From Ceratothoa steindachneri (lineage: Eukaryota > Arthropoda > Malacostraca > Isopoda > Cymothoidae): 64,000 nucleotides of DNA. Made by a program: the position numbers and the translations under genes. The notes beneath the pieces were generated by a model. That model did no database searches and was not told the origin of the DNA. It saw only the letters and a list, made by a program, of their open reading frames with translations. Where the stretch lies: NCBI GenBank assembly GCA_963969495.1, contig OZ018321.1, positions 105,676,066 to 105,740,065 of the forward strand, given 5' to 3'. Positions 56,698 through 64,000 of this stretch are shown here, in pieces. Position 1 is the first letter of the stretch; every line of letters begins with the position of its first letter.

Positions 56698-56759
56698 AGA
56701 GGCACTGTCGAGATCAGTGAGAGCTATTAGCAACTGAGGGGAAGGGGGGGAGGGGCGCA

Positions 56760-58072
56760 AAGAGTGTGACAATGAGGACACTTCCATGCAAGACACCCTC
56801 TTCCTGTTTCATTGGGCCGGGGAGGGCTCCCCCTACACGTATGTGGAATCACGATTTTGAAAAAATTCAGATATAAAGATTGGGAGGCGTTCCCTCGACC
56901 CCATCGTGCAGAGAGTCTCTTATGATACCGTATTGGAAAGCGGTATCAAAGGCTTTCTCTAGATCGACAAACACTGGCCTAGTACTGTCTACGAGGGATT
57001 ACCTCGGAGACGGCATTTTCCAAGCGGAGCATAGCATCCGACGTGGAGCGGAACTTAGGAAGCCGCACTGTGTAGAAGAAAGATGGCCTCCACTGTCCAG
57101 AAAAAAGGCTAATCTAACATTTACCAATTTCTCCATCAAATTGCACACGCAAGAGATTGGGCGGAAACCGGCGGGAGTAGAGTGATCTCTCTCCGGTTTG
57201 CGAAAGGCGAGCAGAGTAGCGATTCGGCAGTAATCCGGGAGGAGACCCTCCACCCAGATCCTGTTGAATAAAGCTAACAGAAAGGCCATGCCTCGCTCAC
57301 CCAGGTATCAAGCATGGCGTACGGGACATCGTCCGAACAATGGGCGGTGTCCGTGCACGAAGCAAGACCAGAACACAACTAACTCTGATTAAACCTGTCG
57401 TTGAAGGGTTCTCCGCCTCTGGAGGTAAAGTCCAGCCGGCGGCCTTCCGCGACATCATGACGTGCGCATTGAATACTGTCGGAGCAGCATCCCGACTAGA
57501 GAATGCGGAGAAAGCGGTCGCAAAGGATTCCGCAACGGACGAGGGGTCAGAGATTGCGGTCTCATTATCCTGGAGAACGGGAGGGGAGTCCTGCGAGAAT
57601 TTGCCCCGAATCCTTTTGACTCGCTTCCACACCTCTGCTAGAGGGGTCTTCCCGTTAAGTGAAGACATATGCCTGCCAAGAAGAGCGGCTTCGAAATATA
57701 CTGTAACCTAACCCTAGCCCGACGAAATTCAGCGACAGTGAAATCGTTCGGGCGGCGCTTCTGCTGGTTGCCAGAGAACTCAACGGCCAAATCTACCGAC
57801 CTAAACTCCTCGACTGAGATAGAGAATTCAGTAATTTCCTGAAATGTAGACCACCACGCCCGCACCAAGCACCACTGGGGCGGGCTCTCGTGTGGCAGCG
57901 GTCCAGAAAATGATATTTGAATGGGAAAGTGATCACTACTATGTAGGTCATCAACCACTCCCCAATCAAAATCGGGCTGTGCATCCAGAGAGCAAAAAGA
58001 TAGATCTTGGCAGGAAAATGATGCGGTTCTCTGGCAGTGATGCGTAAACTTATCCACAATTAGGATACCCAT
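56760..58072 (-). pseudogene. I-d RT fingers, linker and endonuclease remnants
   Basis: The frame 57289-56999 shows LFNRIWVEGLLPDYCRI and FRPISCVC. 57668-57297 shows the linker (LAEVWKRVKRIRGK). 58072-57638 shows DLSFCSLDAQPDFDWGVVDDL and SDHFPIQISF, the last nuclease block. About 600 bp of RT between VLS-like sequence (56770) and the thumb is missing compared with I-a. Confidence 0.75.
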
Positions 58073-58086
58073 CTCAAGCTTGTCAA

Positions 58087-58800
58087 TCAGGTCGGCAAGT
58101 CCTTAGCTTCGCGAAATGAGAGACGATCCAGAGCCTGCACGGCCAGGATTTCCTTCTCAAGGAGATATGCACCACATTGCTTCGAAGAAGCAGGGTGCGG
58201 CCCTCCGCAATTGACACACTTGGCCACACACAATTTGAACTTATAGTGTGTAGCCTTGGAGCAACTTACACAGGTTTCGGGTAACCTCGACTTTGCACGT
58301 TGACAGGAGCGATTAGTATGGCCGAAGCGGTGGCAGTAATAGCACCTCCGGGCAGTAGCACGAGTACTTTCACGCGGTAGCGATATCAACCGGTACGCAC
58401 CGATTCAGGGAGCTTGTCACAGTCAAACGTGACGAAGAGTATAGGGGTGGGTCTCGAGGCTCCTCCCTGTTTACTCATTACACGTTCGACCTTGACCGCC
58501 TAATGCTCGGCCAGCTCTAAGGTGATGACCTCTATGGAGTAGTCCACGAGTTCCCTCACATAAACTACTCCTTTCACGAAGTTCATGGTAAGTGTGGCGT
58601 CACACTCACACGAGTGACATCGAGTGTCTGAAAGGCACTAATCATGGCATCCTCGGAGGGATTCGACGCATTCGCCAAAAGGCTCCCATCCGAGAAACGG
58701 GTCACCTTCGACTCTCTACCAATCACACTAGCTAGAGCTCTCATCTGATAGATCATGTTACCATTAGCCAACAGGCTGCCATTAGTGGAGCGAATAACAA
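58087..58800 (-). pseudogene. I-d ORF1 remnant with three knuckles
   Basis: 58389-58087 encodes RRCYYCHRFGHTNRSC, then CVSC and CVNCGGPHPASSKQC, a run of cysteine knuckles, followed by LDRLSFREAKDL. Upstream at 58771-58583, the RNA-binding part (KVTRFSDGSLLANAS, MISAFQTLD) is preserved. It is the best-preserved ORF1 of this family here. Confidence 0.8.
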
Positions 58801-60275
58801 GGAAGCGTTTGCAGCCAGCAAGCTCGAAAACGTCAGGTAGCTTGTGAATGAGGGGCCCCGACGTAATCGATGCTCCGCTCTGCGCAGTTTTGGTCTTCGT
58901 CTGGTCTGAGACTCTCTACCCAGGGAAGCAACGGGGCCGGAGGTGCAGATCTTGGCTTGGTCGCTTACCGAAACGGCAGCGGCCCCCGCCGAAGGAGAGG
59001 TGCCCAGAGTCTTCTTCGTCTTCTTCTTTTTAGGAGAGGAGGGCGGGGAATGAATCCGCTTCTTCCCTCCACCGGCAGAAGCCCCCAGGGCAGATGGACC
59101 GGACTCAGCAAGATCTCTCTCCGAGATGGAGAAGGAAAGCCGAGATGGCTTTCACAGGGGCACAAGCGGGAGGAGGAGATATCCCTCTCCTTCTACAGTC
59201 TTGGAGATCCGAGCCGTCTGAGGAGGACCTAGCACAGGGGCGGACTCAGGTTCGGTGCTTGGCACCGAGCCTAGGATCGTCCCCATGTCCATCTTAGGAG
59301 AGGAGGGGGGCTCCTCCATGTGCCTCCCCCCAGGACATCACGAGTTTCATTAGTCGGGGAAAAGAAGGGGGCACGTACGGTGACCCCCTCTTAGTTCAAA
59401 ATTCGAGCCCGCAGGCCTTTGGAGGGAAGAGGCCGAAGCGCCCTGTCTTCCCTCCTAGCCCTAAGGGGGTTGACCCTATCGTTCTGCTCCCACCGAGAGC
59501 GGTCAATTACGGGCAGCCTGCCTTTCTTGGCAGTCCCCTTAGAAAGTAAAGAGGAGACTGCCGCTGGAAAGAGAGAGGTACCCGAGGGCACCTCCAGAGA
59601 ATGGGGTGAGGGGGAGTCCCCTACACCGTTAGGCAAAGGAGATGAGTAAGCCTCCTCTCCGGTTGAAGAGTTTGGAGGATCCCCTGCGAAAGCACAGTGG
59701 AGCTGCCCGAGGGCGGCTCCGACGATGGACGAGGAGAAGGCAAGGGAGTTTTTTTTAATTTCATCATTGGGCAAATGGGGACCCTGTTTTAAATACGGGA
59801 TGCAAACGCTAATCACCCCACGTAGTAGCCCGTTCTGTGAGGGGTGAGTACGGGGCCGGCAGACCCAGTTGCCGCCATTTGGGGCCACACCTCCCGCTTA
59901 GTGGCATGGCGGCTCCACCATGGGCTTGGCGTAAAATGGATAGAAGAAAGGGGAAGTGAGGAAGGTGTGGATGGGTATGAAGCAGGTTGTTAAAAACCCA
60001 CCACCCCAGACCGGAGCTCGGAACATTGTCCCCTCCTCCTTCAGCCCTGATCCGGGATAGTTGGGTGAGAGGAAGCTGGTCAGCGTCTGCCCTGTGAAAT
60101 TAGAGGCCGACCAGAGAAAGTTGTGGGAGAGGTTGTTGGGAAAGTGAGGAAGTAGGGTAGAAAACACAGTCTGTTAGAAAGAAGAAGAGGAGGCTAAGCT
60201 AGTGTCGGACGGTGCCCTGAGTCACGTCCCGTCAGCACGGCGGCCAGGAAGGCAAATCGCCACACCCTTACTTCT

Positions 60276-61192
60276 CCACTTCTAGACTTAAAATGCACTG
60301 GACAGCCTTCAGGGAGCTATTGACGTGCTTAAATGCTGCTCCGAGAAATCGGTCGTGAGGATCTCAACCACGGACGCTGGGTCCGAAATTGCGGTTCCAT
60401 TGCCCCGGAGGACGGGAGAAGAGGTCCTGGGAGAATTTGCTCTGAATCGCAAAAGCAAAACAACACTCTTTACCTCTATCACCAAATTGCACTTTATCCA
60501 CCATCCGACACAAACTTCTTTCCCATTCATATTGGTCTCATATAACGCAAGTCTATCACCTCCCCTTTTAAACAAATTGTTCACTTCGCCCCTCTTCCCT
60601 TGACCACATATAACCATCACAAGAGGATCCACACTTAAGAATTGTATTTACGAAATGTACGGGAAAACCATATGGGTATTGTTCCGTACTCCACATACAG
60701 GCAGAAGACTGAATAAGAATAAAACAAATATAGGGACTTCAACAAAGTGTGGACAATAGAACTACACATCATCCTACAGGCATTGGAGCCAGAGAGCAAA
60801 CTGCGAGTGTTGGGGCAGAAGTGCAAGGAAGCCTCCAGCTATTTATCACCTTAGGGGGTGCATAAAAAAATAATAAATAATAAATAGTGGACGAAAGCTG
60901 GTCGGCGACTACCTCACGATATTAGCCGCAGACCAAGAAAATGAGCAAGAGTGTAAAGAAAGTAGCCGCAAAAAAAGAGTTGGGTGAAAATATCTAGAAT
61001 AAATAAAGCCTGGGTAGAAACAATCGCGTTTGAGACTGCTGGGGATACAAGGCAAGAAGGCGTGTCGCTCCGCCAAGTACCAGGTGTATGTCTACACGAG
61101 GCACCACATGACCGAGACTAAATTCTCCATTAAAGTGTGTGTTTTTAAATAAAATACCGCCAGTTTTAAAAGGAAGCAACATAAAATTTTAC
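60276..61192 (-). other. Optineurin-like gene intron with a short I-like scrap
   Basis: 60330-60450 resembles the linker region of I-d at 57530-57610 (ATTGCGGTTCCATTGCCCCGG and similar) and is a minus-strand fragment. The rest of the stretch is unassigned intronic sequence. Confidence 0.5.
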
Positions 61193-61325
61193 CTTTTTAG
61201 GATCTGAGCCGGATGATAGTTTTTCCCAAAGGGATTCCGGACTGAGAGATTGTGGTTGTATTCCTTTAGGGTCCTTCTGAGTACTAGCATCAGGTTCCTC
61301 AGAACCTGACCTGGAATTTCGCGGT
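61193..61325 (-). CDS. Optineurin/NEMO-like gene, linker exon
   Basis: The acceptor is TTATTTCAG|ACC and the donor AAAAAG|GTAAAA. It starts by completing a Gly codon begun in exon 62601-62441 and ends in phase 0 after 44 codons. The encoded stretch is hydrophilic, rich in Ser, Pro, Asp and Lys (for example SLSPESLWEKL), and looks disordered. It joins the UBAN exon to the C-terminal part, like the Ser/Pro-rich linkers in NEMO and optineurin. Confidence 0.8.
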
Positions 61326-62440
61326 CTGAAATAAATACAAAGCACCATTAACATGGATAAAGAGATTCCCAAAAATAAATACAGGGTACTAGTCAAGGTT
61401 TTAGCAATCTGCAGAGCAAGACATCGAATCATTTGGGGACTGCCACTAACGGCTCAGTCGCAGAATTAAATTAGGCTATGTTAAAATAAATAAGGAAAAA
61501 ACAACAAGGATGCTTTGGAATTGGAGGAGGGGAGGGGAAAGGGGCGATCATGGACCTAACTACTGAATAAATGGAGGTGGCAAGGAATGTTGCCGATATC
61601 CACCCTTGAGATGGAACGGATCTCCTTCACCAGGGGACACGAATGTTCTTACCTGTTCTCTGGTTGGTTTCAAAACCAGCCACACAAAATACTCGCCGAT
61701 ACTTACAATCGCGCTCACTAGTGATTATTATGCTAATCTTTATGTTTGTTTCATTATCCGGTCGCGGGGGTGGCGTTCTAGCCAAGATACGGAGGGCATT
61801 ATCTGCCTACCTACATTCAACAGACTTATCCCCATATTACTGCACTCTTCCACTTTCAAAAGCATTACAACACGACCACCACTACTTTTGAGGATCTCAG
61901 CGACTATATCAACTACTCCAGCTACCATTTATCAAATTTCTCACAGTACTAACCTATTGCCACCTTATTTACCCCTTCCATGAATTTTAAACCACCATTA
62001 TATGAATTCACTACTACTCATCAGGCAAGGTTGTGTTTTTTAAGCTCTAGCCACCCTGTAGGAGACGAGGAAGGAATTGAAGAGTGGTCAGTGATTCTCA
62101 AGTGGAAATGACATATGGAGGCAATCCTCACTTGGATGTATTCCACGTGGTTGAGTTGCAGTAGAAATTCCACTTCATACCTGTTGCATGGACCACTAGC
62201 ACAGGGGGGTGCTATAAAATTCCCACAGCATGCAACAGCCTGTCTCCAATCTAATCTGATCCCTTAGGACAGCTTCACAGAAAGCACAGCCCCACTTAAT
62301 TGGGGTGCCGATGACGGGGGCGTACAACACAGGCTGTAGGGAGCAGATATGCCATCTACACCTAGGAAGCTAGAAATAACCTTAATACTTTTTATAACAG
62401 TTGCTAGCACAAGCATCCTTTGGTAGGATCCCTTCCTTAC
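61326..62440 (-). other. Optineurin-like gene intron
   Basis: A 1,115-bp intron. No repeat or gene recognised. Confidence 0.55.
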
Positions 62441-62601
62441 CCTTGGTTAAAATGCTTTCTTTGATACGACTCGAGCTCGTCCATAAGCTGGGCGTTGCGC
62501 ACTTGAAGATGTCGCATGTCTTCGCGCAGCCTCTCTCTATCTGCCGCCATAGCTTCTCGAGCCTCCCTCTCTGCTCGGAAATCGCTTTGGTACACCTCTA
62601 C
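62441..62601 (-). CDS. Optineurin/NEMO-like gene, UBAN exon
   Basis: The acceptor is CCCTTTCAG|GTA and the donor CCAAGG|GTAAGG. The 161 nt encode 53 residues beginning VEVYQSDFRAEREAREAM. This is the UBAN motif (DFxAERxAREx), a coiled coil that binds linear ubiquitin chains in NEMO, optineurin and ABIN proteins. VEVYQSDF is nearest to optineurin (MEVYCSDF in the human protein), which together with the C-terminal finger suggests an optineurin or NEMO relative, acting in NF-kB signalling or selective autophagy. Upstream exons must lie beyond 64000. Confidence 0.88.
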
Positions 62602-62879
62602 CTGAAAGGGAAAAGATTTTCAGGGCTTACACCGCTATATGTAAAGCAAAAGATTAGTTTTGTATGGTTTTCAGCACTTTCGGACACAGTTCAGTGCATG
62701 TCAACAAAATCGACAGCAGTCGGCTCCCATCCGAAGACTAGCAAAACCAAATTGGGTTAAATTTATCTTATAACGATAAACGGTCGGAATTTCTGGGTAT
62801 TTACCATATTAATAGCTAGACTATTCCTAGGCTAAATTACAAGATAACGAAAAAAAAGCCCAACCCCAACAAAGACCAA
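62602..62879 (-). other. Optineurin-like gene intron upstream of the UBAN exon
   Basis: Unassigned sequence next to the UBAN acceptor. No gene or repeat seen. Confidence 0.5.
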
Positions 62880-64000
62880 GACCTTGCCTGATCAGGTACC
62901 GAAAGGTAGCCCGCTTCCTCCGGCACCTAAACCAAAAGAACTATATACAGTGGAGGAGGCCTGCTTACTCCAAGAACTGATGAAGGCCGCAAGTCGGTGT
63001 GAACGAATCAATCCCGAGTACATAGGACAAGAGGTAGCGACCCCGCACAAGTAACGTGCGCGAAGAAACAGAAAGCGACTTGAAGCTGTTGTGGAATTGG
63101 GGGTAGGCCAATGGAAACAGTCGCACCGCAATGGTACTCAACTTTATCTTCTCCTCGGCCGTTTCCCATCTTCTCTGCCAAGCAGCCTGGGGAGCTGCGC
63201 TAATTCCTGTTATGTACTCGGAGTGAGGAAGAGCGAAACGTGGTATGGTCGCATAATCCCCGCGGACTCTTTGGCGCGCTGATTTACCGCAATTTCCACA
63301 TGCCCAGAAACACAACAGAAGATAACCTCGACGCAACAGGAGGTCACTGATACCGCGAACCAGATGGTGTGAAGATTCCAATACCCAGACAGCACTCAGG
63401 ACGCTTTGAGTCGCTAAAGATCACAACCCGGTCTCCGAACCGGGCACATCGCGTTATCTCCCGTACCGAGCGGTGTATTGCAACCAGATCGGCCGTGAAG
63501 ACAGACTCAGACCCGGCCAGAGCCCCGCTGACTTCAAACAGATGGGATACAAGGTGGAAACTGACCCCCTCTGGGACTTAAGAGCCATCCGTATACACTG
63601 ACACGGTTCCAGCGTGACACGAAGTGTGCTCCAAAAAGGTCGAACGCAATACTCCCGGCGCTGTAGAAGCTTTGGGAGCACAGGTGTGGAGACAAATAGC
63701 CAAAGGTGGTACTCCCCAAGGTGGCGTCCTGGTAGAACCAGGGGCGCCACTGGCCCGAGAGTTATACCTAGCTCTCGGAGATTCCTAGTCCTAAACCCAA
63801 AGGGCTTAGGGTATGACTGGCGTCTCTCTGCGGCATAGGTCCCGTCGAGATCAGCTGCGGATGAAGTGAGAGCTGTTGGCGACTGAGGGAGGCGCCGACC
63901 TCGCGCGTACAGGCGAATAATGCACTGTGCACGGCTCAGAGCGAGTAGCATGTCCCCAGCATCGACAAGCTCTCAATGGGAAAAGTGCGGAAGGCACCGG
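62880..64000 (-). mobile_element. I-f: I/Nimb-like LINE fragment, runs off the window
   Basis: Minus-strand RNase H and RT-thumb sequence, from the final region at 62965 (RYLLSYVLGIDSFT) up to LALSRAQCIIRLYARGRRL near 63950. It is broken into several frames (63381-62965, 63951-63454). The copy continues beyond 64000. Confidence 0.75.

Larger units (their letters stand above)
54810..60275 (-). mobile_element. I-d: long I/Nimb-like LINE copy, interrupted by I-e
   Basis: This minus-strand copy runs from RNase H (54838-55623), interrupted at 55624-56697 by I-e, through a deleted RT (56760-57290), linker and endonuclease (57297-58072), ORF1 (58087-58800) and leader (58850-60275). The leader matches the start of I-b (48781 onward), which defines the 5' end. 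It is full of frameshifts. It lies in an intron of the optineurin-like gene in sense orientation. Confidence 0.8.

Overview
The window is animal genomic DNA, most likely from an arthropod or related invertebrate with a repeat-rich genome. The evidence is GT-AG introns of about 15 kb, two recognisable animal genes in short exons, and transposons of typical invertebrate families (CR1 with an esterase ORF1, I/Nimb-like, Penelope, rosa-type and DD34D mariner, Tc1, Ty3/gypsy). The species cannot be named from the sequence. No tRNA, rRNA or CRISPR was recognised.

Host genes. (1) The mitochondrial ATP synthase subunit e gene (ATP5ME) lies on the plus strand in three coding exons: 23005-23049, 38498-38654 and 53368-53411. 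They encode 81 residues over 30.4 kb; the introns are 15,448 and 14,713 bp and consist largely of transposons. (2) On the minus strand, four exons (62601-62441, 61325-61193, 54146-54069, 53834-53706) encode the 3' half of an optineurin/NEMO-like adaptor: a UBAN ubiquitin-binding coiled coil, a linker and a C-terminal C2HC zinc finger. The reading phases agree across all junctions. Its 5' exons lie beyond base 64000. The two genes converge tail to tail, with stop codons 294 bp apart.

Layout. 1-6781: LTR-A, an internally deleted gypsy-type element, sits inside the (AT)n tract of an LTR of an older element, LTR-B. 6782-8360: AT-rich, no gene. 8361-11976: a decayed non-LTR element. 12037-13530: a Penelope-like fragment. 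14606-15082: a hAT-like MITE. 15090-17804: more of the non-LTR family plus a rosa-type mariner. 18163-22703: CR1 copy a. 22704-53411: ATP5ME. Intron 1 holds a MITE cluster, CR1 pieces, I-like copy a (25803-30003), and a mariner split by CR1 copy b, which is itself split by a Tc1 element. Intron 2 holds LTR-C (39359-48219) and I-like copies b and c. 53706-62601: the optineurin-like gene, whose introns hold I-like copies d and e. 62880-64000: I-like copy f.

The most unusual item is LTR-C. Its pol appears to encode an OTU-like domain and a second retropepsin-like domain between RNase H and integrase, in addition to a normal protease upstream of the reverse transcriptase. Its two LTRs are nearly identical.
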